Source: Tolypocladium sp. Sup5 PDA-1
Taxonomy: Eukaryota; Ascomycota; Sordariomycetes; Hypocreales; Ophiocordycipitaceae
Direction: 5' to 3'
Length of the DNA: 64,000 nt
Assembly (NCBI GenBank): GCA_000750105.3
Contig: JPHH03000009.1
Location: 682,001-746,000, forward strand
This document shows, in pieces, positions 46,028 through 58,182 of this stretch; positions within the stretch are counted from its first letter, which is position 1, and each line of letters begins with the position of its first letter. The notes beneath the pieces are model-generated. The model was given only the letters and a program-made list of their open reading frames with translations, had not been told where the DNA came from and searched no databases. The translations under genes were made by a program, and so were the position numbers.

Positions 46028-47359
46028 CTACTGGGCAGAGTTATTGTTGTTGCCAATTACGTTGGGCGAGCCCTGGAGGGCGCCGGTCACCTTGTTCTTG
46101 GTGCCAGTCGACTTGAGGTGGTTGGTGACGCCGGCCACGCCAGTCACACCGTCAACGGAGATGGCGTTGAGGGCAAGGCCGACGGTGTGGGGAGTAGCCA
46201 TGGAGGTACCGGAAATGGTGTTGGTGTCGGTGTCGCTGCGGTACCAGGCAGAGAGGACGTTGACGCCGGGGGCGAATATGTCGAGAGTGGTGCCAAAGTT
46301 GGAGAAGTAGGCAATGGCCCAGGCCGAGTCTATGGCACCGACAGTGATGGCGCTGGCGGCAGAGGCGGGGGACACGTTGGCGGCGTTCTGGCCCTCGTTA
46401 CCCGCGGCGACAATGGACAAGACACCCTTAGCGGAGGCAGAATCGACGGCATTGTTGAAAGCGGCGGACTTGGAACCACCCAGGGACATGTTGATGGCGG
46501 CGGACTTGGTGCGTCCCTTGCTCACGATGTCGTTGACGGCCCAGTTGAAGCCCTGGAGGATGATGGAAGTCGACGAAGACGAGCCCTGGAAGACCTTGAC
46601 TGCAAGGAGATGAGCCTTCTTTGCGACACCGTACGTCTTGCCACCAATGGTGCCGGCGACGTGGGTGCCGTGGCCAAAGGTATCCGCGGTATCCCCGGGG
46701 AAAGCAGTAAAGGCCAGCGAGGCCCGGCCCTCGAACTCCGTGTGCGTGGTGCGGATGCCAGTATCAACAACGTAGGCGTACGTGTTCAGGCCGGCGTTGG
46801 TGTCGTAGATGTAGTCGGTGGAGCCGGGCGTGCGGTGGGAGACTGTGCCCAGACCCCAGGGGGCGCCGTGCTGAGTGGTCAGTGCCTTCTTTTCCAGAGT
46901 GATGGTCTCATCCTGGATAAAGGCAAGCTCCCAGATCTGGTCCGCTTCAACCCCAGCGACCTGTCACAATTCATGTTAGAATGCATTTCCTTCCCATTTC
47001 ACACCTTTTCACGCGGACAGTGAACTCACATCCGGGTTCTTTCGAATCTCAGCAATGGTAGCCGCGTCAAAGTGGCCGGCATAGCCGTTGAAGTCGTACT
47101 TGCCACCGTACGTTACCTCGACGCCCTTGAACTGCTGTGCGTTCAGGCCACGCTTGTGAACGCCGTTTACCCACTCCAGGTGGTTGTCGAGGTCGCGGGT
47201 TTGGAGGCCAGACTTCAGAGTAATGATGTATTTGCCCTCGATGGCCTTGCCGTGCTGACCGACAGACTGAATCTGGCTGTTTTCGGCCACGAAGGGAGCC
47301 GCGAGAGCATAGGAGAAGAGAGTCGTCGCCGCGACGGCGAGGTTCTTGAAGTTGACCAT
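46028..47359 (-). CDS. secreted subtilisin-like serine protease (proteinase K type)
   Basis: Exons are complement(46028..46960, 47030..47359), with a 69-bp intron; 420 residues. This is an extracellular alkaline serine endoprotease of family S8A. A signal peptide covers about residues 1-20 (NLAVAATTLFSYALA). An I9 inhibitor propeptide follows (KYIITLKSGLQTRDLDNHLE to NPDVAGVEAD), and the mature enzyme probably starts around residue 136, before GAPWGLGTVSHR. The catalytic triad is Asp176 (VVDTGI), His207 (FGHGTHVAGTIGG) and Ser363 (SGTSMATPH), with the oxyanion Asn298 in AAGNEG. All essential residues are present and the length is normal. After Ser363 the sequence is HTVGLAL rather than the commoner HIAGLA. 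Proteases of this group in hypocrealean fungi include cuticle-degrading enzymes of insect and nematode pathogens, but saprotrophs have them too, so no lifestyle is claimed. A TATA box lies about 125 bp upstream of the ATG. Confidence 0.96.
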
Positions 47360-50300
47360 TGTGAGCTAGCCCTTGAGACCAAAGTTCTGTGTGGAGGAGG
47401 AGGAAGTAGAAGCAGAAGAAGAGGAGGAATGCTGCGGATGAAGAGAAGGAAAAGTCCATGAGGGCCCGGGCACAACCCGCCCATTTATACTTGTCCCTGA
47501 CGACACGGAAGCGCCGTAGTCTGAGCCATATTCTCTCGAACCGTCCGTCAACTATTGCAAGGTGTATGGGTCGCACAAGGCATGAAGAGCGAATGAAGAA
47601 ACTCGCGCGGCTGTGGCTTGATGTCTGCCTTTGATGGAGGAGGGCGTGTACGGAACACTGCAGCTTCCCTATTTAGAGTCGGACGAGGGGACGAACTCCG
47701 ACCCGGGAATTGTAGATGATAAGACGATGCGAAAAGCGGAAGGAGGCAGACCCAGGCTCAGCTGCGCATGCGATGACATGATCGTGGGGGTCCAGTCGCG
47801 AGGCTACACAGACGTCTTTTAAATACGCCACGGTCAAGGATGCGGAGAACGGGGTTGGAATCACTGGACGGGGAATTGAGGTGCCGAGGCCTGTAGGTCA
47901 GTCCACGGAGCCCTTGGCAATGTAACTTGACTATCGTGCTGGAAGTGTGAAGCGCTGTTGGACAGCATGGGTGTAGCCTGGTAGCTCGAGTGGCCATGAG
48001 GCGACAAGAGCTATAGTCACACGGAGGCGCAAAAGTCGACACCACGCGGCACCAGAGACGACCGGGTGGCGTCGAAAGAATGGCAGGGCCTCAGCGATGG
48101 CCAAACCGGATGCCAACACGCGACGAACAATCGGAAGTCACCCGGACCGGCAGTTGGGCCATGGCTTCGAGGCTCGCCCAATGAGGGGAGCCGGAACGGC
48201 GATCTCGAGGACCCTACCGTCAGCGTCGGCCGAGTCGATTTGTGTGTAAGTGGCACCAACGGCGTCAGGGGCAGGGCGAGCCGACTGCCCTGCCCCAACT
48301 CGAGATAGGCGAGGGGGGGCACGCCACGGAGGGCCTATGCATAAATCCATCAGCCTGCCTCAGTGACTTGTCAGGCAGAGGGATCTGCCAGAACGCCCGT
48401 GGCGCCGACTAGCATATCATTCTTGCCTCGCCAGATGGGCCATGGCCACGCCCGGATCTGGGCGGGGCACGATGGAGGCCAGCGGAGAGCCGAGACGCAA
48501 GAGCCGTGCCCCAGAACTCCGGGGTGCGTGCTTTCGCGCAGCGCCAGAGGGCTGGAGAGATGCATGCTAAACACCCAAGGCGCGGCAAGACATGCAAAGC
48601 TCCGGTGGTCCAGCTCCGCAATGGCGGCCCGAGGGTTGGCGGACAGTGGTGGCGATCTGAGCTGCCAGATTGGGACGTCTTGGCCGACATGCCATGGCGT
48701 TCGTGCTTCAACTCCTTTCTGGCGCGAGCTGCACCCGCCAGTTGTGCGCCATCGGCTCGGTCGATGGGAGCTGGAAGTGCATTCTTGACGGTCCGCCGTC
48801 GGACGGTTTGCAGCCACTCAGCGTTTGCCCGTCAGCGCAACGAGGAAGCGGCGTTGACGAACCCTGCGCATGGTGGAGGTTGCAGTGGCCGTGAGGATAC
48901 CACCATACAAAGACAGAAACGGAGCGATTGGTCGACGGCACCACGAGGCCTTGTGACCTTGCTGCCGGCCTGGCCAGCAGGGTTGAATGGGGCCCGACGT
49001 CTGCGAAGACCGAGGCGAAAGGTAGGCCTTGGCGGCTCTAGGGCGTGGACCAATGGAGCTGGTACGACCGAGCTTCCATCGAAAAGACGTTTGCAGAGCC
49101 TCTGGCGCCTGCGCCTGATAGGTATGGGGTTCGAGATAATTAGTCTGTGGCTGGCAATAATAGACGCGGCGCACAATTCTGGAAGCATGGTTTCGGCTGC
49201 GGCTGAACTCACGGGCGTGGATTCTGGACTCTGGAGGACGGGGCGTGCTGTTGGTGGGGGCTGATGCGGCTGCTGACTGCCAGTCTCGGTGACGGAATCA
49301 CGGGGTCAGATGGCATTAGGCTGGTGATGCACTGGTGATGCTGCTGGAGAGGCGTGCGGTGAGCAGATTGATTGGGGGTCAAGGTTGGTGGTAGAGTTCC
49401 GTGGATGGCGTGGAGCACGGATGGAGCATCCAAGATGATCCTGGCGCAAACGGGTTATCGCGATAAGCGGCACCTGCCGGCTACGGCTACTCCGTAGTCC
49501 GTAGATGTGTCAATAATCAGTGAGAGGTGACATCTGCACCTTGGCTGCTGACGGCAACTCAGATTCCATGCCGAGTAATAACGCGCGCTGCTGGCAGGCA
49601 TGGCAAGTTGGGATGACCCGACGCGATGAGCGGACCGGACGGCTGGGGCTGTCTGGCGCGGGCAGCTCAGTGGAAGAGGCCGCTGTTGTTGGTGGCGGCT
49701 ATAATTACGGATACAGTGCACGAAATACGGATACCGGAAGACATGAAACTCGCTAATACTCCGTAGGTACGAAGTACGATGGGCGACTAGGAAGGCGCTA
49801 ATGGACGGGCACCTCCCGCTCGTGCGTGTGGCCATATTAATTATCCACCATCGCTGAGCAGCCTTGGGCAACTCAACTTTTAACGTTAACGTTAGCCCAA
49901 CAACAGCGACACCCCTGCAACGGAACACTGGCGCTCTCTTTCAAACCTCCACCATTGCAGCGCCGTAACAGCCGGCACTTGGAGAAGTTGCACCACGGCC
50001 TGTTCCCCGCCTGCCCCGCCCTGCCAGTCTCCTGAGTCCTTGACTTCTCAGAGTCCTGACTCCTAACGCCAACGGCTCCGACATTCCATATCACCCGCTA
50101 TCATCGCCATCACCACACCATCACCATCGAGCACTGCATGAGCCAGCCGCGCCTTCAATGCATTGTTCCAATAGTCTTGTTGACGTTGAGAAACTTCAGC
50201 GCCCCAGACAGCACCTACTCCAACCGTCCACAGCCCCACTGTCCCGTCCCGCCCCCGCATTTGCCCCTGTCTCTAAAAACCTCATCCTCGAGCGCTCGTT

Positions 50301-52978
50301 ATTACTTCTCTTTTTCTATCTATGGGTGTTCTATCTATAGGCACCTATTCTCCGTCTAAATGAAGCGCCATACCCAAACATGAAGGTCCCATTGCAGCTC
50401 TTGGAACCGCCTCCTCGTGCTTCCCCGCGCCGCATCCCCGTCCGTACATGGATGCTATCCCAAACCAGGAGTCGCAAAGCAGCTTCAGCTGTCGGGTGAC
50501 ATCGTGCTCCAACGCCGAGCCAGCCAGCAGCAGGCTCATTTGCGTTGAGACAGCGAGCATATGTGTCCATGCCCGTCAGTGACGGACTTGACAGAGGTGT
50601 TGGGAACAACTGAGAGACGCTGGCCTGGAAGCCATGCTCTTCACTGCTCTTGTGACCTCGAAAGACCAAGAAACGTGCCAGCGCAGCCGAACCGCACCAC
50701 CTGTCTGGCTGAAGATCATGCTTGGGGGTGAACTTAGTACAGCCCAGCAACTCTCATCCGCCCACGGCTCTTCCTTGCAGATATTCATCCTAGCCAAGGC
50801 GCTACCACAGGCTATCCATCCCCGTGAGCCACCCATGAGCCACCCAATTCAGGAACGGACCAACAGCGGCTTGAACCTCAGAAGTTGCGCCATAACTGCA
50901 GCACACTTGCAGTCTCGCGGCTACGTGAACAAGCTAAGCAGCAAGTTCAATGTTCACAGCTTCAGATTGAGGCTGCGGTGCCCGATAGGCCTAGACTCCT
51001 CATTCTCCTGAGAGTTGTGGCGAGCGGCGGCCTTACTCTATGCAAGTTGTCGGGAAGTCAAGTTTGCTACTTCGGATCCGAAATTCGTCCAATGGCAGCC
51101 TCGGCCGGCCGGCCGCAAGGCCTGGCGGAGAATACCCCATCACCATGCACCCAGCCCACTATCAACCTTCTAGATCTAGAAGGACAAGACGAAGTACCCT
51201 CAGCGCATTTATTGCGACAGCACTGACCGTCGAGGTGGAGACCATAGTCGTCATCGAGGTCCGGCTCTTGACAACTCACACTCTGCCCGGCTCAAACAAA
51301 TGGTCCGAGCTGGCAAAGCAGGTGGCGAACCGGAGAGAAGAGACATCCCCACCTGCCTTTCTTTCTCGGGCTAGATTCCCTTTGCCTCCGTACCAAGCTT
51401 GCCCTCATGATACGCTACTGGGGTTACTTGACACTTCGTTGCACATACGTCCTCGCGTGCGATTCAGATGAATGGGTGTCATGCCTAATGCAATGTTCCC
51501 GAGAAAGCTCCCCGGACCATGACACAGCCGGGGGTATCTCCGAGACAACTCGATTTGGAGAGGAGATTGACCCTCAGCATGCCAACACTACGACACGCCA
51601 GACCATTGCAGCTTCTACGGCGGCCAAGGGGTGCTTGCCCGACTGGTCCGGCTCGAGCCGAATACCGCTACTAAAAGAACGCCAGGTCGGCCGTATCCGA
51701 GTTTGCACGGGACGTCCGTCATCAACACAACGGATGCCGCAATACCTTACCACAACTCGGTTTAGGCAGGTACCATTCACCAACATGTGGCGCCTTCAGA
51801 GCCGATATTTCGCAATGGAGCACTCGGGGCTTTATCCCCATCACGGCATGATGTGATAAAGACACCCTACCACAAGACTCAGGCCAGACTGGAGTACACC
51901 CCAATGCAGTTCTTCTTTTGTCCTCGTGGCACTGAGTGCTGGAACATCGCACCTAAAAGTATCCTAATCGGATGACAGGCTCGCTCGTTCTGGAAAGATG
52001 GCATTGCATCCCGCGGCAATGGTTGGTCACAAGGCTCTCGCGCACCCCGGCTGGCATCGCCTAGCCGTCAGCATGGTGCATGGCGTTGCAATACGGCGCG
52101 GATCATTACGATGGACTTCTCCAGAACGTTGCACTGCAGGTGATTGTTTCGCCGACGACACCGTCTTGACGACGCCAGCCTCGCTTGCCCACGTTGTCTG
52201 AAGTGTCAGCAAGCCTCTCACGGCGGCAGCAGGGACGAGACCCCCGAAACGCAATCGGTGGGCATGTGATGTTGCGTATAGTTGGCAGCTCTCTCTTGCG
52301 TGCGCCTCATGCCACCATACCTGGGCTGTAGTAATCTGCAGCTACACGACTCAACTGCGAAGCCGATGAGTGCCAGCACTCGGGCAACAACACTGCGGCT
52401 GAACGCCTGTAAGAACGCCAGCGAAGGATCCAAGAGGAAATAAGTGGCTGCTGATGAAGACGGAAACCGTAGCCAACCGAGGCCGGCGTACTCGACGAGT
52501 GTAGGTAGCATCCGGAAGCCGCGGCGGCGCAGCGTGCCCAATCGGGGTGAATGACGATGCTGCTCTTCTAGTAGACGGAGGGCTGACCGGAGCTGAGATC
52601 TGCGCGATGCAGACTGACTGCACGGGGTGTGGTAAGCTTGGAGTTGTGCGCGTCGTGTTACCCCAGACTAGGATGTTGACGGCGGCGATGCCGACCGTCT
52701 GAGCGGACGTGGCGTAGGACGATCTCTCCGGAACATGCTTACATGTAGGGTTACCCGACGCATGGCGCGGCACTGTGGCTCGTCTTGTACGACTAGCGTG
52801 GTGTCCATCCCGCCATCTTCCGATGCCTTCGAGGCAAGATCATGGCAGGATCAACGACGAAACTAGACAGCAACTCTCATGGCAGAGCGGGAAATAGAGG
52901 CATCAATGGAGGATAGAAGCTTCAACAATCGAGTTCTATCTGAAAGCTTCTGGATGCTTAATCAGTCGCTCGTAAGCA
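47360..52978. other. 5.6-kb gene-free region
   Basis: Holds the subtilisin promoter at the left. The rest, up to the 3' end of the beta-mannosidase, has no convincing gene. The ORF at 48506-49264 (+, 252 codons) has Arg/Gly/Ala-rich shadow-like composition. TACTCCGTA words occur at 49488-49496 and 49757-49765, and a TTAACGTTAACGTTA palindromic run at 49880-49894. Confidence 0.55.
47483..47489 (-). promoter_or_regulatory. TATA box of subtilisin gene
   Basis: TATAAAT on the minus strand, about 125 bp before the subtilisin ATG, a sensible distance for a highly inducible fungal secreted-enzyme gene. Confidence 0.6.
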
Positions 52979-55607
52979 TCAGTTCATCATCCCCAGGTAC
53001 TGCGTCGTGAACACCGTCTCCCTCGTCGCGCCCCTGACCCCAATGCTCACAATCTCCCCAGGCACGATATCCACCAAGTTATCATCAAACCGGACCTCAT
53101 CATCTTCGCACTCCACCGCAACCCCCTTGACGGGCACCTCCGCGCTGATGCACACCGCCCTGCCGTCGTGGCTCAGCTGGGCGCGGAGGCGCTGCGGCTT
53201 CTGCAGGTGCAGGTACTTGAGCGGCTCGGGCCAGTTGACGTAGCGGGCGACTTGCACGCCGTCCTGGTAAAGGTAGGCTGCAACTACGGTACGGTTCTCC
53301 TGGTCAGCGTTGGGCGCGGTGACGGGGACGTCCATGGCCGTGATCTCGGTCGAGCGGTTGGCAGGGAGGAGCTGCCATGCGGAGACGGTCTGCGAGTACG
53401 TCTCCTTGCCAGTCTCCACGTCCCACGCCTTGACGACGCAGTCCGCCGTCAGATCCTCCAGGCCCAAGTTGGAGCCCCAAACCTCGATCCGGACCTTCTT
53501 CTCAATATCGACGCGCGTGTGCTTGCTCTTGGCGTGCGTCTGCTCGCGGCGCGTCATGCCGATGGAGAGCGACGCCATCTCCCGCTTGACCGTAAAGTAG
53601 GCATGCTTCGGGCGGAGGTAGTAGTCGCAGATGGCCCACGACGTGACGGGCCAGCAGTCGTTGATCTGCCAGACGAGCGCGCCGCCGCAGTACTCCCTGC
53701 CGGGCCCGCGCCACTCGCGCTTCCAGAGGCGGTACGCCGAGGCCAGGCACTCGGCCTGCATGAGCTGCGTGCAGTAGACAAAGTGCTCGATGGGGTCGGG
53801 CGCGTAGCGCAGGTTCTCGACGAGGTACAGCGCGATGCGGCGCTCGTGGCCGGCGGCCTTGTTGTGGAAGTCGACGGTCGACGACTGCGGGTACCGGTCC
53901 GGGTCGTCTTTGCCCTTGGGTAGGAAGGCGTCGATGGTCTTGATGGAGGGGAAGGCCTCCATGCCAAACTCGGAGACGAAGCGGCCGACGAGCTTGTCAA
54001 AGTCCTGCCACTTTTCCTGAGAGCCGTGCCAGACGTTCCACTGGTGGATGTCGCCGACGGTAGGGTCGGTTGTGTGCTTGCCGCCCCAGGGGCTGCCGGG
54101 GTGGTAGTAAGTTCCGGGGATAAGGTCCTTGCACACATCTGCCAGGAGCTTCTCGTAGATGTATCGCGCGGGAAAGTCAGTCTTGAGCCAGTTATCCGGG
54201 TTCATGTCGCTGGGGTCGTAGTTGAGGCCCTCGCTCTCGGCGTACTGGTAGTCTTCGTTGTTGCCCGCCCAGATAACGATTGACGGGTGGTGCCGCAGCA
54301 CCTTGATATTCTCCCTTGCCTCCCGCTCGACGGACTTGAGAAACTCGGGGTAGGCAGGGTAGTTGCCGCAGCCAAACATGAAATCCTGCCAGACCAGGAT
54401 GCCCATCTCGTCACAGGCGTCGTAAAAGGCCTGCTCCTCGTAGATGCCGCCGCCCCATGCGCGAATCATGAACTGGTTCCCCTCGGCGACGAGCCTGACC
54501 CAGTCGTAGTAGCGCTCCCTGGAGATGCGGGGGATGAAGTTGTCGGCGGGGATCCAGTTGCTCCCGCCGCAGAAGACGGGGATGTTGTTGATTCTGAAGA
54601 AGAAGGACGTGCCGGGCTGGTCCTTGAGCGGCCGCTGGACGAGCTCGGCCTTGCGCAGGCCGATCTTCCTGGAGAGGCCGTCTGCTTCCTCGGCGCCGTC
54701 CAGAAGGGCTGCTTTTATGGTGTAGAGGGGCTGCTTGCCGTAGCGAATGGGATACCACAGCTCGGGGTTCTGGACCTTGAAGGTTGCAGAAGCGCTGTGA
54801 TGCGTGACGTCGACTGTTCCGGAGGCGACGCTCTTGCTTCCTAGGGAGATGTCGAAGCGGACCCTGGAGGCCTTGCCCTCGGTGGAGGCGTGGGCGACCA
54901 CCTTGGCGCTCTTGAGAGATCTGTCTACATCGATATCCACGTAGAGATCGGTGACGCGAGAGTCGTAGACTTCGAGGTTAATGGGCCGCCAGGGGCCGCA
55001 TGTCAACAGCTCCGGACCCCAGTCCCAGCCCTGCACGCAGTTAGACTCAACCGACATGGCAGTTGTATTCCGCAGCTGATAGAGCACTTACCCAGTGATA
55101 CTGCGACTTCCTGACCGCCAACCTGGAGATGTCGCCGTTCCAGCACCCCCACTTGTGCTCCGGGTGCTGCTCAACAATCTTCCACCCCCGGAAGTAGGCC
55201 ACGTCAAACGTAATCACCAGCTCATTCTCCCCATCCCGGCTCAACACGGCCGTCACGTCCACCCGCTCCGGGACGAACATGTTCTCCGTCTCGAGGACAG
55301 TCTCCCCGTTGAGCACGACCGTCGCAAACGTGTCGAGCCCGTCAAACGCCAGCACCGCCTTTGCCGCCGTGCCTCGTAGGCCAGGCGGCGTGGGGAACGT
55401 GGTGCGGTAGGCCCAGGCCGTCTCGCCGACCCACTGCACGTCGAGCTCATTCTTGCCGATGTTGGGGTCCGAGATCAGCCCGTGGTGCAGCAGGTCGAGG
55501 TGGACTTGGGTCGGGAACTGCGCGACGGGGAGGTAGGCGCTGGCGTCGTGGCCGGCTTGCTTGAAGTGCCAGTTCTCGCTGATGGGGGTGACGCTGCGGG
55601 GGGCCAT
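52979..55607 (-). CDS. beta-mannosidase, GH2 family (type B)
   Basis: Exons are complement(52979..55030, 55092..55607), with a 61-bp intron; 855 residues. It is a glycoside hydrolase family 2 exo-beta-mannosidase, which releases mannose from the non-reducing ends of manno-oligosaccharides. Domain order: sugar-binding jelly roll (SENWHFKQAG, WAYRTTFPTP, AFDGLDTFATVVLNGE, WKIVEQHPEHKWGCWNGD), immunoglobulin-like domain, then the TIM barrel with GGSNWIPADNFIPR and FMIRAWGGGIYEEQAFYDAC. The acid/base Glu431 is in WAGNNEDYQ, and the nucleophile Glu526 is in VSEFGMEAFPS. The splice joins SQYHW to GWDWGPELL, a conserved motif. No signal peptide is seen at the ATG at 55607 (MAPRSVTPISENW), matching the intracellular B-type enzymes of fungi. 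The open frame extends upstream to a TTG at 55688, which was not used. Confidence 0.95.
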
Positions 55608-56446
55608 GGCGACGTGCTGCGGCCGTGCTGCGGCCGTGGAGCCAAAGGTGAGTCTTGTGAAGAAGAGTGGTTTGCTCGGCAAGGACAAATCGATGAGCTG
55701 AGGTTGCAGTCTATAAGCACATCCTACGGCAAGTGTGACGAACCCCGCGACTTTGACGGAGGGGCAACGAGGGGCAGCGGCTCGGAGGAAGACAAGGACG
55801 AGAGTGTAGACGGATGGACGGCCTGAATAAGACGATGGAGATTTAAATTACGCGAGACGACGTCTCCTCATTCCTTGGCCCTGTAAATATGAAAGGCCAC
55901 CGAGCGCGTTGTCCTGGTTCTTACACGTCCAAGACGTCCCCAGACGGGGATTCATGATGCCGAAGGCTCCACGGGCTGTTCCCCGCTGTGGGGGTGGTGG
56001 TTCGATGGGCGACTCCACTGTATTAACCCGTACTCGTACTCGTACATACTCGTATGTACATCCAGATCCATCAGCCAACGACTTCGGCTTCATAAGTCGC
56101 CGCCTACTCATGAAGCTGCTCATCATGCGGTGCGACATCGGGTGACCCGTTTCAGCATGCTGCAAATGAGAGAGAGATCCAGCCCAAGATCACCAGTGGG
56201 AGATGCTAATCAAGTCTGAAAGCGCAGCGAGCGGCTTCGCCCAATAATTATTACCTCGGTATGGATTCGACAATAAAGCCCAGCTTTGACGCAGAAACTC
56301 GACAGACAAGCCACAGTCATCTCGACGCCCAGACGACGATTCATGCTCCCAACGCCAGCGACGCTCAAACGAATGCCCCAAACGTAGAAAATCCCACAAA
56401 ATGGCACCGCTCGCTCCCATGCCACCGTAGCCACAAAAGGAATCCA
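55608..56446. other. intergenic, beta-mannosidase promoter
   Basis: An 839-bp spacer between the beta-mannosidase start and the Rab gene's 3' end, both on the minus strand. It contains an ACTCGT/TACTCG repeat near 56028-56055. No gene is recognised. Confidence 0.55.
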
Positions 56447-57532
56447 TCAGCAGCAGTTTCCGCCGCGCCGGCGGTTGCTCAGCGTAAACACCTCCTCCCA
56501 CTCCCGCAAGCCCCAGTTCTGGGTCTTGTTCTTGCCCTTTCGCCGCCTCCGGAGGCCGCTCATGTTGTCGTCAATGGTCGCCCCGGTCATCGAACTCTTG
56601 ATACTGCCTCCGTCGCTGGCCGTGTACCCTCCGCCGTCGCCGTACTGGATGCCGCTCATCGGGTCGTCTGGGTCGATGTCGCCCAGCTCGATCTTGGTCA
56701 GGATCATCCGCGCCAACCGTCCGAATATTTCGTCGACGCCCTCTCCGTTCAGCGCGCTCGCCTCTGTCACCACCGGGATGCCGGCCTGGCTTGCCCATCT
56801 GCTCGCGTCTGCCGTCGTAATCTCCCTCCCCTCGGGCGCAATCGTCGCCCTCTGCTGCGTCCCGGCACTTACTGAGATTCCTCGGTCCCTGCCTGCGCTT
56901 GTGCCCGCAGTGTTGATCGTAGATGGCGACAAAGAGCTGGCCGCTGCACCGGCTGTGAGGGTCGAGGTGGAGCCGACGCTGCTCGGGGTCGCCGGGGGTA
57001 AACTCGTATCGACCAGCGGGTCCGAGGTAAGGTCCAGCTTGTTCCCGACGAGCATCATGCTCAAGTTTGGCGATGCCAGCGCCCGCGCGTCGTTGAGAAA
57101 CGGTTGTAGTGCTCGGAAGGACGCATGCGAAGTGATATCGTACACCAGTATTGCGCCGGCCGCCCCGCGGTAGTATGACCTCGACACCGATCGGAATCTT
57201 TCTGTGCCTGCCGTATCCCACAGCTGCCAGCTCGTTAGCCCTCTCGTTCCTGTGCGTGGGGTCGATCCGCGTACCTGCAGCTTGATCCGTTTCCGCCGCG
57301 CTCCGCTTCCGACCTTGATGATTTTGCTGGCAAACTCGACTCCGATGGTCTGCGACGACAGTACCCGCCACTCGTTCTTGACGAAGCGATGCAATAGGCA
57401 CGATCTGTTGATGGAAGCTGTGGTCAGCAAGCCTGTGCCTCGTCGTCGAGGGCAGAAGACTTTCAAGGGCTGCACTCACTTTCCAGTGCCGCTGGGCCCC
57501 AGTAGTATAATCTTGGCCAGATAATCGTACAT
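56447..57532 (-). CDS. Rab4-like small GTPase
   Basis: Exons are complement(56447..57223, 57275..57404, 57480..57532), with introns of 51 and 75 bp; 319 residues. It is a Rab GTPase of the Rab4 subfamily (fission yeast Ypt4 type), which acts in endosomal recycling. The G1 P-loop is GPSGTGKS (residues 12-19), followed by CLLHRFV, switch I TIGVEFASKIIKVG, and G3 LWDTAGTERFRSVSRSYYRG, then AGAILVYDITSHASF, G4 GNKLD and G5 ASALNGEGVDE. The C-terminus ends GGNCC, a double-Cys geranylgeranylation motif. The 51-bp intron is in frame and open, so reading through would insert 17 residues between IKLQ and LWDTAG; the GTACGC donor, GCTAACG branch site and uninterrupted family alignment show it is an intron. 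About 60 extra residues (Ser/Thr/Ala-rich) sit between G4 and G5, making the protein longer than the usual ~210 residues. Confidence 0.94.
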
Positions 57533-58182
57533 GCTGCCCAGCTCCTGCTGTCGTCGTCAGCGCTGCGTCTATCTCGCCAAATCCCGAGATTCCATACCTG
57601 GTCGCGGGCCGTCCCAGCGCTCTCCTCGCTGGCGCCAGAGGAACGTCGCGGTCTCGTCATCGTGGCTGCTGTCGGTTGTGCGAGAGATAATAAGCGCGTC
57701 GCAGTGTGCTGCTGCCGCAGCCCAAGCTTGCGATGAGTCGTCGGTCGGAAGGATGATGGGCTTACGGGGTAGATATGGTTGAAGATGGCGGAGGTGCATT
57801 GCATGGCGATAGCGCAGAAGGCAGGGATGACGCCCACGTTTTGGATGACTAAGCCACCGGATGTACGGTGTCAAGGGTGCTTCACCAGGCCGATCAAGGT
57901 GCGACAATCAACGCCTGAGATAAATATGGCGTCTATGCACTAGAGCTCGTTTGGTGAGCTGATGGAGCTTCTATATACATATTCATAGCATGCTAGCTGT
58001 CGATGGCAAATGCAGCGACGAACTGCTTGGTGCAAAGCAGCAGCACAAGGTTGGACTAACACCTGAAGCTCCCCGCCGAGATGCCGAGGTAAGATGCGGC
58101 CGAGCTTCGTACTACATTACTGGCCAGAGTCACTTGGATCTGCCATCGAGTTCATCTACTACACGTTCAAATTTAAAACGCC
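57533..58182. promoter_or_regulatory. divergent region Rab4-like / SDR
   Basis: A 650-bp spacer between two divergent starts that must hold both promoters. No gene is recognised. Confidence 0.5.

Noticed and set aside
48506..49264. 252-codon plus-strand ORF
   Set aside because: Arg/Gly/Ala-rich, no domain, and overlapped by several other ORFs of similar length, as expected by chance in GC-rich DNA.
49880..49894. TTAACGTTAACGTTA run as a telomere-like or integration site
   Set aside because: It is a short palindromic run that does not match the fungal TTAGGG telomere repeat, and no flanking mobile element is present.
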